Shown in pieces: positions 24,958-32,152 of a stretch of DNA of 64,000 bases. Location: assembly GCF_025567405.1 (NCBI RefSeq), contig NZ_JAOQKJ010000001.1:1-64000 (forward strand). Direction: 5' to 3'. How positions within the stretch are numbered: the first letter of the stretch is position 1; the number at the start of each line of letters is the position of its first letter. Origin of the DNA: Suilimivivens aceti. Its GTDB lineage: Bacteria > Bacillota > Clostridia > Lachnospirales > Lachnospiraceae. Below the pieces are notes generated by a model. That model searched no databases. It was not told where the DNA came from and saw nothing but the letters and a program-made list of their open reading frames with translations. Made by a program: the position numbers and the translations under genes.

Positions 24958-26709
24958 CTACGCTCTTACCTTAATATGAACCTCGCGAAGCTGCTGCTCC
25001 GTTACCTCATTCGGTGCCCCACACATCAGGTCCTGTGCTGTACCACTCATCGGGAAGGCAATGATCTCCCGGATATTCTCCTCATTGCGCAGAAGCATGA
25101 TCATCCGGTCTACCCCGGGTGCCATGCCTGCATGCGGCGGTGCACCAAACTGGAATGCCTGATAGAGTGCTCCAAACTTCTGCTTCAGTACTTCTTCATC
25201 ATAGCCTGCGATCTCAAAGGCCTTGACCATGATGTCAATGCTGTGGTTACGGACTGCTCCGGAAGAAAGCTCTACTCCATTGCAGACAATATCGTACTGA
25301 TATGCCAGTATTTCCAGCGGATCCTTATTTAAAAGTGCATCCAGTCCTCCCTGCGGCATGGAGAAGGGATTATGGGTAAATCCGATCTTCTTCGTCTCCT
25401 CATCCAGCTCAAACATCGGGAAGTCATTGACAAAGCAGAAACGGTATGCGTTCTTCTCATAAAGGTCCAGTCTGGCACCAAGCTCATTACGGATCTGTCC
25501 GGCATAGCCTGCTGCCCGCTCTTCCTTATCTGCGATAAAGAAGATGGTATCTTCTGCTTCAAGCCCTGCTTTTTCACGGAGCTCTACCTTCATATCATCC
25601 GGGATAAACTTGTCGATCGGCCCTTTATAGGACAGATCCTCCTGTACCTCCAGATAGCCAAGTCCTCCCATGCCGATTCCGGTAGCAAACTTCAGCATCT
25701 TTTCATGGAAGCCCTTGGACTGATGTCCGTGGATCTTAATAGCTCTTACTGTCTTGTTCTGGAACGGCTTGAAGGTACAGCGGTCAAAGAATTCGGACAA
25801 ATCAATAATTCTCAGCGGGTTCCGAAGATCAGGCTTATCGGAGCCGAACTCCAGCATGGCCTGTTTATAACTGATAACCGGATAAGGTGCCTGTGTAACC
25901 TGGAAGCCCTTCGGTGCGAATTTTTCAAAGGTGGCTGTCAGAACCTCCTCACCTACCCGGAATACATCCTCCTGGGTAGCAAAGCTCATCTCGAAATCAA
26001 GCTGGTAGAATTCTCCGGGAGAACGGTCTGCTCTTGCATCCTCATCGCGGAAGCAGGGTGCGATCTGGAAGTACTTATCAATTCCGGATACCATCAGGAG
26101 CTGCTTATACTGCTGGGGTGCCTGAGGCAGTGCATAGAACTTACCCTTGTAATGTCTTGACGGAACGATGTAGTCTCTTGCGCCTTCCGGAGAAGAAGCA
26201 CACAGAATGGGGGTCTGCATTTCCATAAATCCCATCTCCGTCATCTTCTGGCGCAGGAATGCGATCACCTCGGAACGGAAGATCATGTTATCCAAAACCT
26301 TTCTGTTTCTCAAGTCAAGGTAACGGTATTTCAGACGTAAGTCCTCTCTGATCTCCTTGGAGGCTGCGATCTCAAACGGCAGCGGCTTGTAAACCTTACC
26401 GAGGATTTCGATAGAGTGTGCCTCCAGTTCAATCGTTCCTGTAGGGATCTTTGGATTGTAGGTTTCCTCATCTCTCTTCTCTACCTCTCCCGTGATCGTC
26501 ACACAGTCTTCCTTACTGATTCCCTTCAGCAGGTCGGTATTCCTCATAACGATCTGCAGTACGCCGTACATGTCTCTTAAATCAATGAAGGACACACCAC
26601 CATGGTCACGGATATTCTCTACCCAGCCGGCTACCTTCAGAACCTTACCGATATCATCTTCGGAAAGCCTGTCCAGTGTTCTTTCACGATACAGTGTTGA
26701 TAATTCCAT
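24958..26709 (-). CDS. aspS: Aspartyl-tRNA synthetase, probably non-discriminating
   Basis: Bacterial-type AspRS of 583 residues: N-terminal OB anticodon-binding domain (residues ~1-105), class II catalytic core with motif 2 FRDEDARADRSPGEF, a GAD insertion domain (~300-400), and motif 3 GMAPGVDRMIMLL. The anticodon domain reads WVENIRDHGGVSFID. The histidine (residue 36) in RDHGG is the residue associated with non-discriminating AspRS that also charge tRNA-Asn, whereas discriminating enzymes such as E. coli's have RDLG. The upstream T-box carries an Asn-type specifier, which fits. GAGGAGAAAG precedes the ATG. trkA and trkH follow. Confidence 0.96.
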   Translation of the reverse strand: MELSTLYRERTLDRLSEDDIGKVLKVAGWVENIRDHGGVSFIDLRDMYGVLQIVMRNTDLLKGISKEDCVTITGEVEKRDEETYNPKIPTGTIELEAHSIEILGKVYKPLPFEIAASKEIREDLRLKYRYLDLRNRKVLDNMIFRSEVIAFLRQKMTEMGFMEMQTPILCASSPEGARDYIVPSRHYKGKFYALPQAPQQYKQLLMVSGIDKYFQIAPCFRDEDARADRSPGEFYQLDFEMSFATQEDVFRVGEEVLTATFEKFAPKGFQVTQAPYPVISYKQAMLEFGSDKPDLRNPLRIIDLSEFFDRCTFKPFQNKTVRAIKIHGHQSKGFHEKMLKFATGIGMGGLGYLEVQEDLSYKGPIDKFIPDDMKVELREKAGLEAEDTIFFIADKEERAAGYAGQIRNELGARLDLYEKNAYRFCFVNDFPMFELDEETKKIGFTHNPFSMPQGGLDALLNKDPLEILAYQYDIVCNGVELSSGAVRNHSIDIMVKAFEIAGYDEEVLKQKFGALYQAFQFGAPPHAGMAPGVDRMIMLLRNEENIREIIAFPMSGTAQDLMCGAPNEVTEQQLREVHIKVRA

Positions 26710-26787
26710 TTCTTTCTCCTCTTTCTTTTCTTTTTCATGACCCTGCTTAACAGGATAAGCACTTCACCGGGCTGCCTTTCTGCCATA

Positions 26788-27130
26788 AAATAAAAACACC
26801 CCGAATTGAAGTTCATCAATTCAGGACGAATCATGATCCGCGGTACCACCTGATTTACTGCATCTGCAGTCACTTAAACTGAATTACGGCCAGCTGCCGG
26901 CGTTCCTACTCTCCAACCCTTCTGAATACTTTCTGTGAGTTCCTGTAAAATATCATATCAGCCTTCTGGAAATCACCCTCAGCAAAACAGGTACGGCTTT
27001 CAGTCTGCAGCTCGGAAGTGTTATTCATATGAGCTCTGCTGCCGGGCTCCCACCTGTGCCGGCTCTCTGGAAGTGAATTCTCATACTACTTCTCTTCGTC
27101 ATCGCTTTTCTCATTGTTTCCTTTTATGCT
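26788..27130 (-). promoter_or_regulatory. T-box riboswitch controlling aspS, specifier AAC (Asn)
   Basis: The minus-strand leader of about 340 bases has the T-box hallmarks. Stem I contains an AGUA-type specifier loop (5' GAAGUAGUAUGAG pairing with CUCAUAU), an AGAGAG bulge and a GGUG apical loop. The antiterminator core GGTGGTACCGCGG is at 26838-26850. The terminator pairs CCTGAATTG with CAATTCGGGG and is followed by GTTTTTATTTT (26788-26827). Aligned with the glyQS and tyrS pattern GAA-N-specifier-A, this leader reads GAA-U-AAC-A (specifier AAC, plus-strand 27022-27024 region), an asparagine codon and not GAC for Asp. Uncharged tRNA-Asn should therefore switch aspS on. Confidence 0.9.
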
Positions 27131-27136
27131 TCCTAT

Positions 27137-27165
27137 ATCATAAGGTAGAATAGCCATTTTGTCAA
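27137..27165 (-). promoter_or_regulatory. Promoter of the aspS T-box leader
   Basis: TTGACA (27160-27165) and TATGAT (27137-27142) on the minus strand are separated by 17 bases. Confidence 0.85.
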
Positions 27166-27214
27166 TTTCTAATCCCCCGGAAAAATGCCACGAAAAATGC
27201 ACTCTCAAAAACTG

Positions 27215-27243
27215 TTGACACAGCCACAGGAAACCGTTATGAT
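27215..27243 (+). promoter_or_regulatory. Promoter of the Na+-decarboxylase beta gene leader
   Basis: TTGACA (27215-27220) and TATGAT (27238-27243) are 17 bases apart on the plus strand, just upstream of the riboswitch-like leader. Confidence 0.88.
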
Positions 27244-27253
27244 ATCATCATAC

Positions 27254-27374
27254 AAAAGGGAGTAGCCGGCACTTCGGTGGATTTCCAGGCGTCATCACGG
27301 TTTGACAACCCGCCTGAAATTGAAATGGTAAGACTTTTATTACAGGGAACACTCTGTAATAAGGGTCTTTTTTT
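27254..27374 (+). promoter_or_regulatory. yybP-ykoY-like (Mn2+-type) riboswitch with terminator
   Basis: The leader begins AAAAGGGAGTAGC and closes with GGTAAGACTTTT. These are the paired 5' and 3' signatures of the yybP-ykoY fold (compare GGGGAGUAGC...GCAAGACCUUU). Between them are CAGGCGTCATCACGG and CCTGAAATTGA, matching the second leg of that fold. The 3' strand (27331-27345) is also the 5' arm of a strong terminator, AGAC...ACAG pairing with CTGT...GTCT, followed by seven T (27368-27374). Closing the aptamer stem would block the terminator, so the switch would be ON with ligand. The ligand is inferred; Mn2+ is known for the class, but an Na+-sensing class should be compared because of the downstream gene. 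Confidence 0.72.
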
Positions 27375-27422
27375 ATACCCTGGTAACCCCTTAATATCAC
27401 GATCAAGAGAAAGGATACTATT

Positions 27423-28559
27423 ATGGATTTTCTGATTTCCGGCTTATTAGCCATCACCTGGAAGCAGCTTGTCATGTACCTGATCGGCCTGCTTCTGATT
27501 TATCTCGCCATCAAAAAAGAATACGAACCATCTCTCCTGCTTCCCATGGGATTTGGTGCCATTCTGGTCAACCTTCCCTTCAGCAGCGCACTGAATCAGG
27601 TCGTCAGCGGTGTTGGTGAAACACAGGGCATTGTAGAATGGCTGTTCCACATCGGGATTGAAGCTTCGGAAGCACTGCCGATCCTTCTTTTTATCGGTAT
27701 TGGTGCCATGATCGACTTTGGACCTCTTCTTTCAAAGCCAGCCCTGTTCCTGTATGGTGCTGCTGCCCAGTTCGGTATTTTTGCTGCACTGATCCTGGCT
27801 ACGCTCCTTGGCTTTGACTTAAAGGATGCCGCCTCCATCTCTATTATCGGTGCTGCTGACGGTCCTACCTCCATACTGGTTTCGCAGATCCTGCACTCTA
27901 ACTATATCGGTGCCATTGCTGTGGCTGCTTATTCCTATATGGCGTTGGTTCCTATCATCCAGCCCTTTGCCATCCGGCTTGTCACTACCAAAAAAGAACG
28001 GACCATGACCATGAACTATCAGGCCTCATCCGTTTCCAAAAGAGTGCGTATTGCGTTTCCTATCGTTGTTACGTTTATTGTCGGGCTCATCGCCCCGACC
28101 AGTGTTTCCCTTGTCGGCTTCCTCATGTTCGGCAATCTGATCCGGGAATGCGGCGTCCTTGGCACCATGTCCGAGACTGCACAGAATACCCTTGCCAATC
28201 TGATCACCCTGTTTCTTGGCATCACTATTTCCTTCAGTATGCAGGCGGAAAGCTTCGTCAGAACCGATACCCTGCTGATCATGGCGATCGGACTCTTTGC
28301 CTTTATTTTCGATACCATTGGCGGTGTCCTGTTTGCCAAATTCCTGAACCTGTTCCTGAAGGAAAAGATCAATCCCATGGTTGGTGCGGCTGGCATTTCT
28401 GCCTTTCCCATGTCCTCAAGAGTAGTACAGAAGCTGGCTCTTTCTGAGAATCCTCAAAATATCCTGATCATGCATGCTGCCGGTGCCAATGTTTCCGGTC
28501 AGATCGCATCTGCCATCGCAGGCGGTCTGATGATCACCCTGGTTTCTGCTTACCTGTAA
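27423..28559 (+). CDS. Na+-translocating decarboxylase beta subunit (OadB/GcdB/MmdB family)
   Basis: Integral membrane Na+ pump subunit of 378 residues with about ten hydrophobic segments. The family signatures are present: LLPMGFGAILVNLP, LPILLFIGIGAMIDFGPLL (conserved Asp), SIIGAADGPTSILVS (the Asp of the central re-entrant loop) and GAAGISAFPMSSRVVQ near the C-terminus. The beta subunit couples decarboxylation of a biotin-bound carboxyl group to Na+ export. The carboxyltransferase alpha subunit and biotin carrier are not in the window, so which decarboxylase it serves (oxaloacetate, methylmalonyl-CoA or glutaconyl-CoA) is open. A tiny gamma-like gene follows after 33 bases. Confidence 0.92.
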   Translation: MDFLISGLLAITWKQLVMYLIGLLLIYLAIKKEYEPSLLLPMGFGAILVNLPFSSALNQVVSGVGETQGIVEWLFHIGIEASEALPILLFIGIGAMIDFGPLLSKPALFLYGAAAQFGIFAALILATLLGFDLKDAASISIIGAADGPTSILVSQILHSNYIGAIAVAAYSYMALVPIIQPFAIRLVTTKKERTMTMNYQASSVSKRVRIAFPIVVTFIVGLIAPTSVSLVGFLMFGNLIRECGVLGTMSETAQNTLANLITLFLGITISFSMQAESFVRTDTLLIMAIGLFAFIFDTIGGVLFAKFLNLFLKEKINPMVGAAGISAFPMSSRVVQKLALSENPQNILIMHAAGANVSGQIASAIAGGLMITLVSAYL

Positions 28560-28592
28560 GCATCACATATATTATAGAAGAAAAGGAGATTT

Positions 28593-28724
28593 ATGATGAC
28601 GGCAAATCTTATTATCGCACTGAAAATCGCAGGTCTTGGCCTGCTTGGCATCTTCGTTTCCATCCTTCTGATCATGGGCGTCACCGCACTTGTCGCAAGG
28701 ATCCCGGAGAAAAAGAAAGAATAA
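28593..28724 (+). CDS. 43-residue OadG-like gamma subunit of Na+ pump
   Basis: A short gene with AAAAGGAG 7 bases before ATG (a second ATG is adjacent). The product has one long hydrophobic helix (residues ~12-35, GLGLLGIFVSILLIMGVTAL) and a basic tail ending RIPEKKKE. OAD gamma subunits are small single-span proteins with this plan that hold the alpha and beta subunits together; many are 70-90 residues, and this one is about half that. Position directly behind the beta subunit gene on the same transcript supports the call. It is easily missed by gene finders. It converges with the Nudix gene 2 bases away. Confidence 0.82.
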   Translation: MMTANLIIALKIAGLGLLGIFVSILLIMGVTALVARIPEKKKE

Positions 28725-28726
28725 CC

Positions 28727-29242
28727 TCAGTCCTCGAAGGCTGCCCTGATACTGTCATAGTGAAGGAAGATCCCCTCCGCTGCAAGAGCCCTGATTTCAT
28801 CTGGTGTTGCCAGTCTGAAGCCAAGGGTCTCTTCCGGCTGCGGAGTCACATCTTCCTCTGTAAAGTCACCGGTAAAGCGGTACACATCCACAAAATAATT
28901 ATCTCCCTTACCCGGGTTTTCCCTGTGGTAGGTAAACAGATACTCTCTGTCAAACTTTTCCACATCAAGTCCGGTTTCTTCCTGTACTTCTCTTTTCACT
29001 GCTTCCTCTGAGCTTTCTCCGGCCATTACACCACCACCGGATACCTCCCACCAGCCAGGCGCCCATGCCTTAGTCATGACTCTTCTTGTGATCAGGAATT
29101 TCCCGTCCCTTCTTCTGACAACACCAAGTACGGTCAGATGATATTCCCCATCCTGAAGGATCCAGTCATTCCGCTTCATAGTATGTCCTGTCAGCTTCTT
29201 ATTGCTGTCATAAATATCCCAGAATTCTATTTTTTCACTCAT
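28727..29242 (-). CDS. Nudix hydrolase
   Basis: Protein of 171 residues with a complete Nudix box: GGGVMAGESSEEAVKREV followed by QEETGLDVE, matching G-x5-E-x7-REUxEExGU. The N-terminus EFWDIYDSNKKLTGHTMKR resembles the IDI-like Nudix subgroup whose members hydrolyse nucleoside diphosphate or related pyrophosphates. The substrate is not readable from the sequence. It is a single gene on the minus strand, 27 bases downstream of the start side of the GGDEF gene, and may share its transcript. Confidence 0.92.
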   Translation of the reverse strand: MSEKIEFWDIYDSNKKLTGHTMKRNDWILQDGEYHLTVLGVVRRRDGKFLITRRVMTKAWAPGWWEVSGGGVMAGESSEEAVKREVQEETGLDVEKFDREYLFTYHRENPGKGDNYFVDVYRFTGDFTEEDVTPQPEETLGFRLATPDEIRALAAEGIFLHYDSIRAAFED

Positions 29243-29269
29243 AGCTTCTCTCCATCCTTATCCTGTACT

Positions 29270-30310
29270 CTATCCGATGATCTGCCTTTTTCCACTATTC
29301 TTTGCCTGATACAGCTTTTCATCCACTGCAGTAAACAGCTTATCAAGCGGCATCTCTTCCCGGTGGCTCTCCACACCACCGCTGAAGGTGATCTCCTGCC
29401 CCTTTGACTCCTGCCCGAAAGCCTTCAGTCTTTCCTGTATACGGCACAGACTTTCAAACGCTCCTGATACATCTCCATCTTCAAAAACGAGCAGAAATTC
29501 CTCTCCGCCAAACCGTGAAGCAATACCCTTTCCCTCGATCTCCTCCTGCATAAAGCCTGCCAGCTCAGTCAGCACCTGGTCTCCATAGGCATGCCCATAG
29601 GTATCATTCAGATGCTTGAAGTCATCAATATCGATCAGGGATATCAGGAACTCCTTCTCTGTATGCCGGATCAGCTCTGTCAGATACCTGACCAGATATC
29701 TTCTGTTGTATAACCCTGTCAGTCCATCATGGTTGGCAGCCTGCTCCAGTTTTTTCCCCATTTCCAGGATGTCCGTTTTCTGTGATTCATATCTTTCGAT
29801 CAGTGCTTTCAGTACGCAGAAAACACTGAAGGATGCTATCACAAGAGAACAGAGTATGGCAAGTGCCAGACTATCTGCACCTCTCGTCACAATACCGTAC
29901 ACCCTTTCCCTGCATACCAGAACCACAGTACTGTCTATCAGAAGTGTGGCAGCAAAATAAAACCATAGATGCCTTCTTGGCAGAAATACTGCCACTGCCA
30001 CCATCGCCATCACAAAATAAGGAAGGATCGTACTTCCATATACATAATATAAAAAAGGAAATTCAAACCAGGAAATGATTAAAACGATTCCCGCTCCTGC
30101 AAGATCAGCCCTTCCACCGGTACAGCCGGTGATCCCAATCAGCACGATCGTCAGAAAGCAGAGACCACAGACAACAGACGGTCCGGTCATGCCATACAGA
30201 AAAATATTGCAGATAAAGCCACACAGATTGGCAATGCCTCCGGTAATCACCAGAGGCCTGAACATTTTTTCCCTTACGTCAACAAAAAAACTCTCTTCGA
30301 AGTATTCCAT
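29270..30310 (-). CDS. Membrane diguanylate cyclase (GGDEF)
   Basis: Protein of 346 residues. The N-terminal ~180 residues carry six hydrophobic segments of a membrane sensor-like domain without a recognised name. After a coiled linker (ESQKTDILEMGKKLEQAAN) comes a GGDEF domain: DGLTGLYNRRYLVRYL, FKHLNDTYGHAYGDQVL, and the active site SRFGGEEFLLVF (GGEEF, catalytically competent). No RxxD inhibitory site is obvious just upstream of the motif. It should make cyclic di-GMP at the membrane. A second GGDEF protein lies at 57.5 kb; no EAL phosphodiesterase is in the window. Confidence 0.93.
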   Translation of the reverse strand: MEYFEESFFVDVREKMFRPLVITGGIANLCGFICNIFLYGMTGPSVVCGLCFLTIVLIGITGCTGGRADLAGAGIVLIISWFEFPFLYYVYGSTILPYFVMAMVAVAVFLPRRHLWFYFAATLLIDSTVVLVCRERVYGIVTRGADSLALAILCSLVIASFSVFCVLKALIERYESQKTDILEMGKKLEQAANHDGLTGLYNRRYLVRYLTELIRHTEKEFLISLIDIDDFKHLNDTYGHAYGDQVLTELAGFMQEEIEGKGIASRFGGEEFLLVFEDGDVSGAFESLCRIQERLKAFGQESKGQEITFSGGVESHREEMPLDKLFTAVDEKLYQAKNSGKRQIIG

Positions 30311-30389
30311 ATCATTTGTCCCATAATAATCTTACACACAATTTTCTCTATTATGGCACAAACATTTTTTGAGTACAACAAAAATTCAT

Positions 30390-30944
30390 TTAACTCGCAT
30401 ATTTTTTCAGTGCCCTTGTGATATCACCACTTATGAGCACACTCAGCTTATCGATAATATCCCTCGGATCCTCCTTCATATCATTTTTGATCCAGTTCAG
30501 CATGATCCCTACAAATGCATATTTATAGAAGTCCGCAATAAATTTCTTTTCCTCTTCTCCTACGTTAAGTCCCTCAGCCCGCTCTTCCACCACACCGATC
30601 AGCAGTCCGTATGTCATATGATACAGATAATTTTCTACCTGCTCCCTGCTTACAGAGTGGTACACATTCATAATAAATGGCTTATTCTGTAATATCGCCT
30701 CAAAGATATTATAAAATCCCTGCTGCCAGGTATCATAGGTTTTATTCCCTTCCAGGGCTCTTACGGCATCCTCCACGCAGGTCCACTCCACAAGGTCATA
30801 AATATCCTTAAAATGATAATAAAAGGTCATGCGGTTGATCCCACATTCCTCTGTGATATCATTGATCGTGATCTTATGAAGGGGCTTTTTCAGAAGCTGA
30901 TCCTTTAGTGCTGCTGCCAGTGCCTTTTTGGTTACCTGTGACAT
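30390..30944 (-). CDS. TetR-family regulator (DhaS-like subgroup)
   Basis: Protein of 184 residues. The N-terminal helix-turn-helix reads KKALAAALKDQLLKKPLHKI and then DITEECGINRMTFYYHFKDI, the DhaS-like TetR type with a conserved FYYHFKD turn. The C-terminal ligand/dimer domain (TetR_C_8-like) is helical. This subgroup includes DhaS, a coactivator, as well as ordinary repressors. The gene is divergent from lrgAB with 141 bases between start codons, so it may control that operon; no palindromic operator is conspicuous there. GGAGG lies ahead of the ATG. Confidence 0.88.
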   Translation of the reverse strand: MSQVTKKALAAALKDQLLKKPLHKITINDITEECGINRMTFYYHFKDIYDLVEWTCVEDAVRALEGNKTYDTWQQGFYNIFEAILQNKPFIMNVYHSVSREQVENYLYHMTYGLLIGVVEERAEGLNVGEEEKKFIADFYKYAFVGIMLNWIKNDMKEDPRDIIDKLSVLISGDITRALKKYAS

Positions 30945-30986
30945 TTCCTGCCTCCTGCATCTGTTTCTTTTTGTTGATATTCACTC

Positions 30987-31015
30987 TTGTCCGTACAAAA
31001 TCCCGGTGCTACAAT
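30987..31015 (+). promoter_or_regulatory. Promoter of lrgAB
   Basis: TTGTCC (30987-30992) and TACAAT (31010-31015) have a 17-base spacer. The leader that follows contains a GC-rich imperfect hairpin around GGGAGCTCCTGG (31029-31040) that could be an operator or RNA structure. Confidence 0.65.
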
Positions 31016-31085
31016 AATCGCTGGTGTACCGGGAGCTCCTGGGCGCCATACCAATCTATCATGAAGAAAAAAGGAGTTTAATCCC

Positions 31086-31463
31086 GTGAAGTACTTAAAA
31101 CAGTTCGTTATTATCCTGCTGGTATCCTTCCTTGGTGAGATCCTGCATTATCTGATCCCGCTGCCGGTTCCTGCAAGCATTTATGGCATCCTACTGATGC
31201 TGCTCTGTCTGCATTTCAGGGTATTCGCCGCAGAAGAAGTAAGAGAAACTGGCATCTTCCTGATCGAGATCATGCCTGTCATGTTCATTCCTGCTGCCGT
31301 TGGTCTGATGGAGTCCTGGTCAGTCATAAAACCGTCACTCCTTCCGTACATAATCGTGATCATCGTGTCTACCATTATTGTAATGGCGGTTTCCGGCCTT
31401 GTCACGCAAAAGATCATTAACAATTCTAAAAAAAGCATAAAGAAAGGAGATTCCAACTCATGA
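31086..31463 (+). CDS. lrgA: CidA/LrgA-family membrane protein
   Basis: Protein of 125 residues with four hydrophobic segments, starting KYLKQFVIILLVSFLGEILH. The family landmark PLPVPASIYGILLMLLCL is present, as is the third-helix region with IMPVMFIPAAVGLM. LrgA/CidA are holin-like proteins once linked to cell lysis; related pairs (PftAB) work as facilitated pyruvate transporters. The stop overlaps the lrgB start by 4 bases (ATGA), so the two are coupled. The start at 31086 reads GTG with an AAAAGGAG ribosome site. Which of the two roles applies cannot be told from sequence. Confidence 0.92.
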   Translation: MKYLKQFVIILLVSFLGEILHYLIPLPVPASIYGILLMLLCLHFRVFAAEEVRETGIFLIEIMPVMFIPAAVGLMESWSVIKPSLLPYIIVIIVSTIIVMAVSGLVTQKIINNSKKSIKKGDSNS

Positions 31464-32152
31464 GTACATTCATTGAAACCTCCGTCTTTTTTGGTGTTGT
31501 GGTAAGCCTTCTTGCTTACGGCATTGGTATGCTTTTAAAGCAGCGCTTTCATCTCGGTGTTTTCAACCCTCTGCTGATCTCCATCGTGATCACTATTGGT
31601 GTACTGCTGCTGTGTCATATTGATTATAACACCTACAATGAAGGTGCCAAATATCTGAGCTACCTGCTGACACCGGCTACTGTTGCTCTGGCAATTCCCC
31701 TGTATGATCAGCTTGCTGTGCTGAAAAAGAACTGGAAGGCTATCTTGGCCGGTATTGCCTCCGGTGTACTTACAAGCCTTCTCTGTGTCCTTGCACTGGT
31801 TCTGCTCTTTGGGCTTTCCCATGAGGAATATGTAACCCTGCTTCCCAAGTCCATCACTACCGCCATCGGTATCGGCATATCAGAAGAGCTGGGCGGTTAC
31901 GTTTCTATCACTGCCGCTGTCATCATCATCACCGGTGTCCTTGGTAATGTGATCGGAGAAACCATCTTAAAAATCTTCCGTATCACAGAACCCGTGGCAA
32001 AGGGTGTGGCACTTGGCAGCGCCTCTCACGCCATCGGCACAGCCAAGGCAATGGAGCTTGGCGAGGTAGAGGGTGCCATCAGCAGTCTTTCAATCGTAGT
32101 CTCCGGTATCATGACTGTGATCGGTGCCTCCCTGTTTGCAGGCATCATTTAA
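31460..32152 (+). CDS. lrgB: LrgB-family membrane protein
   Basis: Protein of 230 residues with seven or so hydrophobic segments; it acts with LrgA. The family core is clear: LLTPATVALAIPLYDQ, the LLPKSITTAIGIGISEELGG block, and GLGSASHAIGTA-type sequence VALGSASHAIGTAKAMELG. The normal length is ~230. Translation is coupled to lrgA by an ATGA overlap, with AAAGGAG upstream. Its last 8 bases overlap the last 8 of the convergent chemotaxis-receptor gene. Confidence 0.94.
   Translation: MSTFIETSVFFGVVVSLLAYGIGMLLKQRFHLGVFNPLLISIVITIGVLLLCHIDYNTYNEGAKYLSYLLTPATVALAIPLYDQLAVLKKNWKAILAGIASGVLTSLLCVLALVLLFGLSHEEYVTLLPKSITTAIGIGISEELGGYVSITAAVIIITGVLGNVIGETILKIFRITEPVAKGVALGSASHAIGTAKAMELGEVEGAISSLSIVVSGIMTVIGASLFAGII

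Noticed and set aside
26788..27130. tRNA-like or unrelated small RNA in the aspS leader
   Set aside because: The GGTGGTACCGCGG core, AGUA specifier loop and terminator identify it as a T-box, with no tRNA cloverleaf.
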